Notes under the pieces: model-generated | Told to the model about the DNA's origin: nothing | Seen by the model: the letters and a program-made list of their open reading frames with translations, nothing else | Database searches by the model: none | Shown here: positions 11,601 through 24,241 of the stretch, piece by piece | Layout of the letters: every line of letters starts with the position of its first letter | How positions within the stretch are numbered: the first letter of the stretch is position 1 | Source: Gnetum montanum | Lineage: Eukaryota > Streptophyta > Gnetopsida > Gnetales > Gnetaceae | Direction: 5' to 3' | NCBI GenBank assembly: GCA_015680685.1 | Contig: MNCI01038256.1 | Coordinates: 1 to 64,000, forward strand | DNA: 64,000 bases | Made by a program: the position numbers and the translations under genes

Positions 11601-12864
11601 TTTATTTGGTAGTAGGTATTAGAGGTGCGCACATGTGGCAAAAGACAATTCCTTGTTCATTGTTTTTCCTATTCATTCATGCATTTTTTGAGTGACCAAT
11701 TTTTGTGGATTTCTATGTCAACATCTAATAGACCTACTGTAGTTATTTAACACTGAACTACACATGAATAGCTCCTTACATTGTATTTTTGTAGCCTACC
11801 TTCTCTCTTACCTCTTGGTAAACAACCCACAAATCCAAAAAGATCTTAGCCATGTTACCATTAGTAATACTTTGCTATCACATTAGGTAGTAGTGCATAC
11901 ATAGGCATGAGAGTTGGGGTGTGAAACTTGCATAGAAATTATTTTACTTCAAGAAAAAAATGTGAACTAATGAACAATGAATGAAAGAATTATATGATGG
12001 ATTTAGGGAAGGGATGGGATGGGATCAGTTGATGGTCTCTTCCATGGCTCTCATCTCATCCCTCTTTCCTATCAATTCTTTTTCTTAAGTCCATGCAAAA
12101 ATGTATAGTGGCTTGGCATGAATTCAAGCACTCATCCATTATTATCTCTATTCCAAGCCACCATGGCACACAAATATGTGAATATGGCATATCCTACAAA
12201 TATTAGCAAAAAAACTTTAGTGTTGCCCCACCTCATAGTATTTGTGGATCATAATAATTTCCCTAGTGATCAAGATCTATAAGCTTAGAGGGCACTACAA
12301 TGTTGTTAGTTTGACTAAGGCTGCCTAGTAGCCAATCAAATATCCATGCAAACTAAGATATCAAGACATGGCCATCATAAAATTTGTAGGAGATAAAAAA
12401 TAGATATCATTTTTGAAATTAAAATAGAGGTAAGATAATTCAAAAATCTTACACACCTATCATTCTGATTGTTTACAAAGATACATGCGTGTCATAAAAT
12501 ATGTAATTTCCAAAAATATCAGATGAAACCATCCAAATAGCTTATTACAATTCATTCAATCTGAAAAAAAATAGGCTAGGGTAGTTATATAGCATAGAGC
12601 AACCACCTTGCAACAACATTTCACTCTAAACTTAGAATTTAGATGTGAAAATGGGGTAAATCTAGAAATTTCTTTGTGTTCCACTATCGATAATTGTAGT
12701 CCACCATCATCAACATCGCTGTGGATAATTGCAGTCTACCATTTTTGTCACTGCTAATGCTATAACTTATTTATTGTTCAATCTTTACATTTATAAATAA
12801 TCTTCCATCATTGATTTTTTCAATGGTTTTTGTATTCACATGCGTCCTTCCATAGTTTTATTTT
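11601..12864. other. No recognisable feature
   Basis: AT-rich sequence with no long ORF, domain, tRNA-like head or obvious repeat that I could pick out. Confidence 0.4.
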
Positions 12865-13605
12865 TATTGGTACCTCTAGAATAGTTTTCTTGGTATTGTA
12901 CAAAATCTCAGCCTAGCAAGTTTGATTATACATTTACATATGCCCACAACCACAAATATGTTTAATTGTACATATGGATAGGCCCACACACATATTTTCT
13001 TATCACTAACACTCTTAACAATAAATGGTGTGTTTAATTGAAAACTTCTATCCAATTTGTAATTGGATATAGAATCAACACATCATTCAATTTGCATAGA
13101 ACAAATACATTATTCAATTTCTAAATGGATATAGAAGAAACATGAGACCAATAGTAAGTGGATCTCCTAAATCCACTTGCAAATTGGATAGAAGTTCTCA
13201 ACTAAACATGTCTATTTTTTTGAATAAATGATACCATTTACTCTTAATATTGGTAGTAATGAAAAGTGATGCTTGTGGGGCCTATCCTCATTCATAGAAA
13301 AGGTTTTTTTATATGTGACATATTTGTGAAAAAAATTGTCATGCAAAGCACAAAAAATATAGACAAATATGCTTAGTGCAATAACTCTTGGATTGCAATT
13401 AATGATATCATTGAAAATTGGTAACATTGCCAAAGTTTTTATTTTAAAATGAATACATAAATTAGATTATAGTGCTGAGTCTATCCTTCCACACTCATTA
13501 ATTTAATTTTTCAACTTGGAATATGTTCACTTCTATTGTACAAAGTATTAATTTTATGTATGTTCACTAAAACTTGAGTTGTGTGTAGAAACTTTGATTA
13601 AGTAG
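12865..13605. repeat. Repeat block related to 7.3-8.05 kb, with a foldback
   Basis: 12,871-12,985 matches 7,665-7,780 in the same orientation. 13,472-13,600 matches the 124-bp unit of 7,294-7,541. About 13,150-13,270 matches 7,850-7,920 in reverse complement. Within the block, arms at about 13,031-13,068 and 13,171-13,207 are inverted copies (AACTTCTATCCAATTTG and its complement), forming a potential hairpin with a loop of about 100 bases. Confidence 0.65.
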
Positions 13606-14160
13606 AAAAACATCATGAATGTCCCTACATAGTATTATGTTTTTTAGCATATTCACCTTGTTCTCTAAACACTTTTGTTATTTGAATCAATTGCACAATG
13701 AAATAAAGAGAATTACAAATATAATCTTGGCCACATAAGCCAAACATTTACATTGTTACCTTACATCGTCAGACACACCAATAGCAATGTTACCAAGAAA
13801 ACTACTTGCAACACCAATCCATGCACAATAGTGTGGTGGCCTTGCTTTAGGACCAAACATACAAGCCATGCACAATAGTGTTATGGCCTAACTTTAGGAC
13901 CAAACATACTATTTTGAAACACTTGTTGATATTTTTCATAATTAGCATAAAGTAAATTCTAACAAAACTATTTGTGTAACACAAATTTAAATGTTATTTG
14001 CATAAAATATTGCAGTCCATGTCCATTACATTGCATCTATAATTGCACTCTTTTTAGTGCTTGGAGGACTACTTTTGGTGTTGGCTTATTAACTTAAAAA
14101 AAAGGATAGCATGAAAAAAGGGATAAAATGAGATCATATCTAATTAGGGAAGCTTGGTAA
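13606..14160. other. No gene; 47-bp tandem duplication
   Basis: Only a two-copy direct repeat beginning CCATGCACAATAGTGT at 13,819 and 13,866 stands out. The remainder is AT-rich and unassigned. Confidence 0.5.
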
Positions 14161-14181
14161 GAGTGAACTTCCCATCTACTA

Positions 14182-14940
14182 ATGAGTTGTGATAGTGAAG
14201 ATCTAGATGAATGCATTCCACTAGTTGCAATGAAAGCTCATTCTCAACAATATGGATCTGCTTTCAGAAACTTTGTCTATGAATATAGGTTGCATCACCA
14301 AAATGCAATATATAAGGATGAGCAAATCAATATATCAAGAAATTATTGTATAAAGTATATGTTCAAATCCTAAACATGACCAATGTGACAAATAATTAGT
14401 GGCTATGGCCATTTTACAAATTTGGAAATTCATGTTTCTATTATGATATCGAAATTGATCCATTGAATATACCCAACAATGCATAGTTTAAATGGTGGAA
14501 ATATTTTGGTCATAATCCATATGGGATGATGGAAAATTCTTTCTCTTTCGTTAAAGATGCAAATCGCAGTGATTATTTCTTTTATACAAATCCTAGAGTG
14601 AAAATTATATACACAAAAAAATTTTGTTGGACAAGCATGAGATATTAAATATTTTCCACTATAAAAAGAAGACATGTTACTTGTAGTCCATCATGATTTT
14701 CTTTCTATCAAGTAGTGTATACAACAAAAAAGTGGGATATAAGTTACTTTTGGCAAAACAATGTGCAAATAGATAATACAACTTCACCTTTCATGTTTGA
14801 TTCATGCATCTTAAACATTTAACTCAATGGTGGACTAACATTGGAAGACTTGCAACATCCAGTTCATCAAGTGTTGTTGGCAAGCCCTTATGCTAGAGAC
14901 TCTGATTATGATGAAGATTCATAAACTTTAGCATATATTG
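14182..14940 (+). pseudogene. Unrecognised coding-like segment at Helitron 5' side
   Basis: A 63-residue ORF (14,182-14,373) contains ECIPLVAMKAHSQQYGSAF and FVYEYRLHHQNA. Further in, a second reading around 14,480-14,640 contains WWKYFGHNPYGMMENSF and FFYTNPRVKIIYTKKF. A third at about 14,815-14,925 contains LNGGLTLEDLQHPVHQVLLA. The amino-acid composition looks like real protein rather than random AT-rich translation. I do not recognise a family. It may be part of the Helitron or captured host sequence. Confidence 0.35.
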
Positions 14941-15715
14941 TGTCTTGTAATGTTAATAGAATGAATTGCCCTTTATCTTTATGATTATGTTCCATTTGAA
15001 TACTTTCACTTGTTTCATATCAATCAAAATTTAGGAAAAAAATAAACAAAAATATATGGAATTTAGATGATCCTGACTACTAATAAAACCATCATTCAGA
15101 GCATGATCAAAAAATGTCAATAGAAAGTCGTAATAGCTTTCAAAATTTAACAACTCAACCAAAAATAAAATAAGAAAAATTATTAACAAATTTTTAACAT
15201 TCATGATAATAAATTATACATAGTCAATCTCCTATATTTCTTTGATCCCTTTGAATGTGATTTTCATAATACTAAAATATATTTTACATGTAGTATATTT
15301 CTTGTTCATGTAGTCATGTAAGTAATTATACAGTATTTCTTTGGTGAAATATTGTACGTACTATAAGTTATTAGAGATACCTACATTTGGATCACAAAAT
15401 TTTCAAAAATAAAAATCATTGATAAGATAGTTCAATATAACAAAAACCAAGTATGCAATAAAGAAATATTTTCACTCAAATGGAATTCCAATTTTGAATG
15501 ATTACAAATAATAGTCTTACATTGACAATATTATAAATATAGTAGAAGTCAAATATCAAATAATATTATGTGTGCTAAAAGAACAGAATATTTCTGTGTA
15601 TATAAACAAACAAAAAGAAATAGCATGAATAATGAAGAGTTATAAGCATTAAGAAAACATGAAAGAATTTACAAATCTAATATAAGAAAATGAAAAAAAC
15701 TAATAACACTAAGGA

Positions 15716-15716
15716 N
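15716..15716. other. Single-N contig join with repeated flank
   Basis: The N separates CTAATAACACTAAGGA from CTAATAACTAACACTAAGGA. The near-identical flanks suggest two contig ends that should have overlapped. Confidence 0.5.
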
Positions 15717-16006
15717 CTAATAACTAACACTAAGGATAGCTCACCCTTATACCAATGCAAAGATAAGATATTAAAATAAATAATGTCACATTAGCAAACT
15801 CTAATGATCAAATAAATTTAAAAAAATTAAATAAAAATATATGAAGTTAATTAAACCATGTAACAAATATGCATTGCAAAAATTTATAAGATTTTAAATA
15901 TGAAGACAAAAAAAATATTAGAAATGCTTAATTAAGATTTCAAAATAGTCCTCGAATTGTTACAAATGAATTTGAATGTAACACATGTAATGAAAAAAAA
16001 TTTGCA

Positions 16007-16270
16007 ATGTTACGTACCAAGAAAAATAGCATATTCAAATGTCAAAGATGTAGAAATGAGAACTACCCTAAATGTTTTTCTATATTAAATAATATGAATA
16101 TTGGAGAACAACCATGTGAATTTCAAGTGTTAACCCAAGTTGAAGAAATGTTAATTGTGAGGCTCAATCCCATTATTCAAGTTACGCATACTCGTGGAGG
16201 CCAACTAAATATAGAGGTCATACAATAGGCTTTCCACAGCATGTAAAAGAGGCAGCAAAAATCCTACCTT
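16007..16270 (+). pseudogene. Helitron-associated DUF6570-like fragment
   Basis: The 73-residue ORF reads CQRCRNENYPKCFSILNNMN, then a LTQVEEMLIVRLNPIIQV segment and RGGQ. This is the pattern of the domain that precedes the Rep domain in many plant Helitron helicase proteins (C-x2-C, NNM, LT-x-VEEMLI, RGGQ). The frame ends at a TAG just past RGGQ, and similar text may continue beyond it. Confidence 0.65.
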
Positions 16271-16417
16271 GAAAATTACAATAGTTACCATTGATTATTG
16301 TTCAAAGAAAAGATCATTTTGGTGGAACATATGATTTTATTATCAACAAGGCAAGAGTACTAGTAGCGTTAAAATTTAAAATTCATAATGAAGTGTTTTA
16401 AAAGATGTTAAATAAAT

Positions 16418-18390
16418 TTGGAAAATATTGAAAAACTTCTGGAAAACAATCATGTAAGATGCACTAATAAAGTTCAAATAATTAATATTAATGAATTAGA
16501 AGATGAATCAAATAACATTGAAGCATATGTAAGAAGTAATGATGATTATGAAGAACTTTATGATGAAAGTATACTTACATCTTCTACAATTATGAATACA
16601 ATTGACTCTAAAATAGCGAATGATCTCATTCAAGATTGGCTTAACTTACATAAAATTAAAGTTGCAAAAAGTATTAATTTTCCAACAATAGATAAAACTC
16701 TATTAAATGAATACTTTTATCCTAATTATTTGATATTTCCTTCCCTACTCTCTTTCCCATAGGAAAATACAATTTCTATGACTTAGAACTAAGCAAGTTT
16801 TATTACATCAATATGCAAAACATCTTTTGTTGTATAAAGATGGAAGATTTGCAAGACATCCTAGATTTAGATGCTATATTTTTAACATGATTAAGAGACA
16901 TCGTGCACAAAACATAGTCTCAATTTTCATTAAATGAAATTTACATAAAATGCCAATGCATATCAATGAGTTAAAAGAACAATTACAATAGGATCCAAGC
17001 AAGAGTTTTGCTAATTAAATTGTACGATTTAGTTCTACATTGCAAGGTACATGAGCTTACTGGTCAAAATGTTGCTCATAGTTAATATCAATGTTGAATC
17101 AAATTAAATCTCCTATTATATTTTTCACATTAATGCTGCTGATATCCATTGGCCTCACTTACATAAACATATGACAAGAGTTGCAAAAAAATGGTTTACA
17201 ACAAAGTAAACAACAATGGTCATTGAAAACCCTCATGTCATAACACAATATATGTATTATTATTACCAAGTTTTTATGAAAGAGATTTTGAAAAGGGACA
17301 TGAAAGTGATTGACTAGTATTTAAGGTATGAATGGCAACATCGAGGATCTCTGCACATACATGCCTTTTTGTGGATCGAAAATGTTCAAATATAGACACA
17401 ATTAATTGGCATGATGAGGATAAAGTCAACAAGATAAAAAATTTCTTAGATGATCTTATACATGCATGGAACCCTCGATTTGCCACTGCAATGCCATCTT
17501 TTATTGATGTTGATATTCTATGAGATTTGATATTTATTTTTGCAAATAAATATATATAAAAATAATAATTCAAATATTTGTCACCCATCATCATATGATA
17601 AAGAAGCAATATTCACCAAAGATGTCGACAAAGATTACATAGAACTAATTAACTCAGTTCAAAGATATTCAAAATGTAGAAAGGATACATGCTTATGATT
17701 AAAAAATGGAAAATTACATTGCAAGTAATGTATCAAAAAGTTATTTGAAAAAAATATTTTGAAAAAACTATTGCAAAAAATTATAATATTATATTTACAT
17801 ATACTTTGTAAATACAAAGTTCCATGGCCTATTCATGAAACCTCTTCATTATTATAGAAGAATTGTAAGTCAAAGAAATTGTATTTGAGTAACTAAAAAA
17901 TGATGATAGATTGAATAAACATCATAGACTAGTTCTCCAAACATGAAAAGCTAACATAGATTGGCAACCTACTTTGTCAAAACATGCAGTTGTGAAGTAC
18001 ATAGCAAAATATGCTACTAAAGCAAAAAAAAAAAAATTAAAAATCCTATAATGATATGCTAGGAAAAATTATAAAATTATAGAACACTAAAGATCACATT
18101 GGAAAAAGTTACAAAAAGCTAATAACTAAGAAATTAATTAAAAAAGATATAGAAGCATAAGAAGTATCCCATATGTTGTTGGAACTACCTTTAGTAGAAT
18201 GTAGTAGAATTTTTACAAACTTAAATTTTTCTAATCAAGTATATAAACAAATAGTTACAAATGAATCTAATAATGAAGAATCATATTCAAAAGATATTTT
18301 GAAAGCATACATGAATAGGCCAATAAACATGAGTGGTTTAAACCTTTATGAGGTGACAAAAAATTTTATTTACAGTCCAAAATGAAATTC
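16418..18390 (+). pseudogene. Helitron Rep (HUH endonuclease) domain remnant
   Basis: The domain should nick and rejoin DNA during transposition. The reading EWQHRGSLHIHAFLWI around 17,330-17,377 contains the two-histidine HUH box, at 17,354-17,362, with the usual flanks. A KCRK-x-TC to KLHCK segment follows at about 17,675-17,725. Around 17,935-18,030, ANIDWQPTLSKHAVVKYIAK gives the catalytic-tyrosine region, with Tyr codons at 17,998 and 18,010. Near 18,173-18,215 MLLELPLVECSR matches the end of the domain. A 114-residue ORF at 16,418-16,762 covers its acidic N-terminal side. Many stops make it non-functional. Confidence 0.85.
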
Positions 18391-18842
18391 AAATAAGTTA
18401 CTAAAACAAATAAAAAGAAGCCATAGTTCAAGTGTATCCTATATTTTTAGAAAAACTATTTGAGAATCCTAAAAAATAGCTAGAGTATTGTTGAATTCAA
18501 ATGTTGCTTTATGTTCCATTTCATATATATGAAATAGAAATAGGAACAACATAAGAATAGATAAGAGTTAATTGGAAAGTACATGAACAAATAATTAAAA
18601 AAATAACAAATAAAAATGAAACCAAGGAAGATACAGTTTGCAAAGATTATGAAGAAGATGTTTATATTGAAAACCTAAATCACTTTTAAAATGAATGGGA
18701 GCTTTTATCAAGTTTGCAACCAACACAAGTTTTAAATCACACAAAAATAGATATGTTAGGATGAAGAGACATAGACATTTGGTGTGAATGGAACAAAACT
18801 AATCAAAATGAAATCAAAAGAGCATTACAATTTCTAAATTTC

Positions 18843-20165
18843 TTGAAAATTTCCAATACTACTGTTATGATGCAACTTAATATAAATTATCAACAAACAT
18901 TAAATAGCAAACAACAAGAAGTTGTAAGTATTATTAAAAATCATTATATTCAAAGTAAAACAAAAGCATTAAAACCATTGAAATTAATAATACATGGTAG
19001 TGCTTACATAGGGAAATCTTTCCTAATTCATGCTATCAAAATAGAAATTTCTATTTTAGAATTTCCAAAAAAAATGCCTTTGTTGCTAATGGCTCCAACA
19101 AGGGTTGTAGCTTTTAATATTTAAGCAAAAATAATTCATGTTGATTTGATACTATTCATAAAAGAAAAATAAAGAAACAAAAATATTATTTTATATCAGT
19201 TGCAGAATGATTTAAAGGACATAAAATATATTCTCATTAATGAGTATAATTTTATTGGTGCTAGGCTATTAGAAGATATAGATGCAAGACTACAACAAAT
19301 ATTTCCTTATTGTAATGAAATTTTTGGAGGTAGGTCAATAATTTTCATAGGTGATATAGCCCAATTATCTCCAATTCGAGATATAGCACCATATTACTCC
19401 AAAGGTATTGGAAACATTTTATGGAATAATCTTACATCTGTTGTTTTATTAGATAAAATATTATGAAAAAACACATCCATACAAGAACAATGAATTTTTT
19501 AAAAAATTTCTAAAAAACTATATGAACTTGTATACCAACAAGTACTGATTGGGAGATATTAATGAATAGAAGCTAAAACCAAATGTCTATTCAAGAATTA
19601 AAAAATTTTGATGATAGTATACACTAATTTTCAAGAAACAATCAAGTAAATAAACATAATAAGAAAATGTTATGTAATTTGGGAAAGCTTGTTTGTCGAA
19701 GTCTTAGCATTAGTAATTGTTCTAATCAGTACATATCCATGGATGATGAAGATTTGGAAGCAAAAATACTAATCAAAATTGGGGCTAAAGTAATGTTGAT
19801 AGTAAATATATTTACTTGTTATGGCTTGTTAAATGGAACAACTGGAACTATTATAGATATATTTTATAGTAATGAAACAAAGCAACCAATGCCAGCATCT
19901 TTGGTATTAATTAATTTTCCAAAATATACTGGTCCATCATTTATGTCTTCTTCAAAGCAAATAGTTCTGATATTAAAATTTGGTTCAAAAAAATAATTAC
20001 TATTAAAATTGGCATGGGAACATACAATACATAAATCACAAGGCATGACACTTGACAAAGTTTTTGTTGATATTACACATTGACAACAACCTAGATTTGT
20101 CCATGTAACACTTTCTTGTGTTAGATCATTATCATGCCTACAAATTTACTAGTAATTTCTTATGA
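18843..20165 (+). pseudogene. Helitron PIF1-like helicase remnant
   Basis: Helicase motifs are in order. A Walker A relic, HGSAYIGKSFLIHAI, lies at 18,992-19,036 (the usual GGAGTGKS, with the GKS kept). The Walker B region is LINEYNFIG near 19,230, with Asp of the DE box changed to Asn. GRSIIFIGDIAQLSPI near 19,330-19,376 is the next box. GAKVMLIVNI and LLNGTTGTI lie at 19,780-19,855. HTIHKSQGMTLDKVFVDI near 20,027-20,080 is motif VI-like, followed by VHVTLSCVRSL. It is split by stops and gaps into ORFs at 18,843-19,124, 19,200-19,466 and 19,667-19,996. Confidence 0.88.
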
Positions 20166-20399
20166 CTAGTATGAGAAAATAAACAAATCAAAACTAGCCC
20201 AAAGAAAAATAAATGAAGAAAATTGTATTAAAAAGTTGGCCAAAAGAAACACACATAATTTTGCATATAGCAATAGGTACAATTTTGAATAATTTATTTA
20301 TAATATTGTAACCTTTAGAAATATATATTAGTTAATATAAATGATTTTTTATTTATGTATGCTATGAGAAAAACTAATATTATGTAAATAACATAGTGT

Positions 20400-21870
20400 C
20401 CATTAACTTCATGGCTACTTCATTGAGTTTCATACCATTATTTGTTCTTGGGAATTACGATAAAAATTGGGTTTGTGAATTTCATGTAATATACAAAATT
20501 GGTATGAAACTTTGGAAATATCAAAGATGGAAAAAAAGTACAAACTTATCAAGTAATGGACGTTGAGGCATCAACTTCAATTATTTCTATCTATGTTCAT
20601 TAAAATGTATTGAAATATGAATAACTACTAACTAATTGCTTTTCATAAAAATCTGTTATGCAAGTCATAACCTACAATGAAGATGCAAAGATAGCAAATG
20701 CCAATTTACATGTAGAAAATGTTTATCGCATTCATGGAGGAAAAATACAAAGAAAGAACATAAAATTTGATAAAAAAAATGTGATTATGAAATGGTATTA
20801 AATAAATTCTCAAAAATCCACCGAATAGATTAAATGCTCAAAGAAATTTCACATTACAGGTATACTTTCATTAAGCTCATAAATCTAGACTCTTATATCA
20901 AATCATAGGAGAAACTAGGTAATTTTGTAGAATTCCTAATTATTAAGTAATGTATTTTAATTATTTTATAACTAATCTTTTTTTTTACATTTATAGATCT
21001 TATTAAAATAGTTGTAGGAATAAGCCCAATCAATACATTTAAAAGAGACATAAAATATCAAACAATTGAAAGAAGACAATTAAAGATACTAGATTCAAGG
21101 TAAGAAAATATTTCATATTTCATGATAATATAAATATGTTGAACTCATATAACTTGAAATTTACATTTGTATTATGAATTTAATAATGATGAGACTATAA
21201 TTGTAACATTATAGAGGCATTTAGCAATTGTAGAAGGGGAAAAACTTTATTGAATGATTGAAAAAGATACAACATCATCTTCAATTATAATGCTTTCAAA
21301 TGTTTATGTAAAAAACTTCATATCTATCAGCTAAAAAAAAAAACAAGTCACATTACGCGAATTGACTCAATCTATTGATATTACTAATGTATGTTAAGTC
21401 ATAAAAAAATCAAAACTTGATTTTTTGAAAAACTTATATAATAAAGATAACTCAAATATTTTTTACAGTTTAATTATATTGTAGCTGCTTATATAATTAG
21501 CATATCAACCATGAGAAATTTGTGGTATATAGCTTGTCCAAGATGTAGATGCTATGTTAAGACTTACAAAGAAGGAAGCTCAAAAGAAGGATCAGAAAAA
21601 ATATTATATGAATGTATTATCTGTGGCATAAAACATGAAAATTATCAATTATCGTATATATTGATTTATAATTTAATAAAATAAATATTGAATTATTATT
21701 GATATTGATAACCTATATTTCATGAAACAAGTATCTTTTCCATGTGAAAGTGATGGATGATACTACACAAACTTTGATAACAATATATAATGAGGATGGT
21801 AAAAGATTATTGGGACATAAAAGCCATGAACTAAAATTAAAATAGGTACATGTCTAAATTATGTGAGACA
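20400..21870 (+). pseudogene. RPA70-like single-strand DNA-binding protein remnant
   Basis: A segment at about 20,995-21,095 (DLIKIVVGISPINTFKRDI, then RRQLKILDS) matches an OB-fold of plant RPA1 (V-D-V-I-G-V-V-x9-RR-x-L-x-L-x-D). At 21,520-21,670 the text WYIACPRCRCYVKTY, then CIICGIKHENYQLSY, has the C-x2-C...C-x2-C layout of the RPA1 C-terminal zinc ribbon. At 21,737-21,840 FHVKVMDDTTQTLITIYNED continues the C-terminal fold. It is interrupted by stops and possibly by introns. Helitron-carried RPA is known in plants. This copy is dead. Confidence 0.72.
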
Positions 21871-22120
21871 ATTTAAATATAAACTATATATTTAACTTTT
21901 GCATGTTTTGCAAGAGAATGACCTAAAAATCTTTCAAAAAATACTTGATAATGTTGCTTAGTGGCTAATTGAGTTCAAAATTTATGTCTTTGTATCAAAG
22001 TTTAGATAAATTAAAAAATGATGATACAATGTCCATCAAATAAAAGAACTCTAGCCAATAAAGAAAACTATAAAACAATTTTTCAACATTGAAAAAATAA
22101 CAACCTACAAACATCGACAT

Positions 22121-24241
22121 CTACGTAATAAAGTATAAGGTTTTCAGTTATTTGATTTAAAAAAAAATTGTGCATTTTTCTATAGATTATTTCAACTATG
22201 TGCTACTTACACATATCCTTTTTATTGACAAATAAACTATTCTACTTGCTATATGAAATTTAAAAGCTACATTGTATTAAAACATATCTTGTTAAAGCAA
22301 GCATTGTATAATTGTATTCTATGACATTTACAATTGTGATTGAAATGTCATAATATTTAGAACCTATATTGTATTAACATAGATTTTAATCAAACATTAG
22401 AATAAACATTTGCAATTGTAAATGAATGAAATGCTTTATATCAAACCTTGGATTTACAAAAAAATACAATTCTGAAAATTGTTGCTATCTCATGGATGTC
22501 TTCTCCTTCTTCCCCCTCCCTTAAATTATTTGATTTAATAAATAAAATGTATTTTAAATTAATGCCACGACCGAGACCATTCATTGCCCGGCATGCAACT
22601 TGCTTGGTTTCATATTTATATGAGAGCTACATTAAAATGGAATCCTCATCCCTTTTGGTTTTGTTTCTCTTGCAAAAATATTTTATTATTTAACGGGACT
22701 ACAGCATCATTGCAACTTGTGCTTATTAACAATGTTACTATTTACAGAAATATGTTAATGATCACAGATTTTGGTGAATCATAAATCGATTTGATTGTAC
22801 CTTCGAATCCCTTCTTCATAACTTCATAACTTCATGATTATTTTGAATAGCCCTGTAAACGTTTTCAAAGCAACAATCTTTATCATTTACATCATTAAAT
22901 ACATGATTTGTCAAGAATTCATTTTGTTCAAACTTAACAATGTTAGACCAAGAATCATATCCATTTTTCTCATTTTGAACAACCTTAATTCTCATTATCA
23001 TTAATTTAATTTGTTCAAACTTAAATTAATCTAATTCGATTTTGTTTTCCACTATGTAAGGAATTGATCCAAAATAATAATAATAATAATTCTGACCCTA
23101 CTATTCAATGCACCCTTGATGACCAAAATATTGCAGCCTATCAAACTCCAAAACGGCACAACATCTACGGGTCAAGAGCCCATACCTGACAAACCACGCA
23201 ACAAATACCAAAAAAAAAAATTTAAAAATGAAAACCTCCACCACCTTATAGGTCATATTCAAGTTAAATTCGCACCTAAAAACCGAAACATAAAACGCTA
23301 CCATTCTTTACTATTTGCGTGACTGTAGTTTAAAATTGGCGCAAAGTATTCAAACATCTCAGCCTATCTTAGCCCACAATAAATAAGTAAAATTAAAGGC
23401 ACCACCCACCCAATTATTCGGCATCCAATTTTGCAGCCTTTCAAACTCAGAACTGCCAATGCACCACAATTGTTTTTTCATAAATCCCTTAATAACCAAC
23501 TCCTGGAGACCCACAAAAAGTAGAACCCTCTAAATGGATCTGAAAAAACTATATGGTACCAAAAAATATTAACCCATGTCCTGATACCGTTTAACCTGAG
23601 CATTGATTTTGTTTATTTTTTGAAAAATAAATGACGTGAAACATAATTTACTACCATTGGTGTTTTGCTATTCTTCATTAGTTTTGAGTTGAAATAAAGT
23701 TGTAGTTGTAAAGCAAGAGACAAATTCATCATCGTAGAAAAGTTAGAGCCTAGAACAGAGAAGCATAGAAATAATGATCAATTAAAAAAGAGCAATTGTA
23801 CTAACCATAAACATCTTTGTATGCAGATCCCAATGCATAAAGAACTAATTTATCTATGTCTGTGCTATAAATAAATTTATGTTTTGAAAAGTGATTTAAT
23901 CTATGCCTCAAAAGAATCTGATTCATGGAAGCGAGGAATCAAGGATTCGTGATTCTGAACATGTTTGGGTATGTGTGTCTCAAGAAAAAGTGGGGACGGG
24001 TTGGAGGGACGTGATAGAGAAAATTTAAATATATTAGTTTTTTAAAAAATTAAATGTCATATATCATAAAAATACATTGTGAAACATAGAACAATTACAA
24101 TGTAAATCCAAAATATTGTTAATCCTTAAAAATTGCACAGAAGATTGCAATATCACCATTAAAATTGAAGCAAGAAAATTTGCCAAGGAATGGAGGGCAT
24201 TGAATCCATTTCCTCTCAGGAGCCATAATCTGGCCAAACAT
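22121..24241. other. No recognisable gene; short (AAT)n tract
   Basis: There are short ORFs only. An AATAATAATAATAATAAT microsatellite lies at about 23,076-23,093. Two diverged copies of TTGCAGCCT-TCAAACTC occur at about 23,132 and 23,433. G+C rises slightly after 23.1 kb. Nothing here can be assigned. Confidence 0.4.

Larger units (their letters stand above)
14160..22120 (+). mobile_element. Decayed autonomous Helitron with RPA-like gene
   Basis: On the plus strand, in order, come an unassigned coding-like segment, a DUF6570-like segment, a Helitron Rep domain with HUH motif and catalytic-tyrosine region, a PIF1-like helicase and a replication protein A-like reading. This is the composition of plant autonomous Helitrons, which replicate by a rolling-circle-like mechanism and often carry RPA70-like genes. 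All frames are broken by many stops. I could not place the 5'-TC and 3'-hairpin-CTRR termini, so the outer limits are estimates. Confidence 0.8.
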
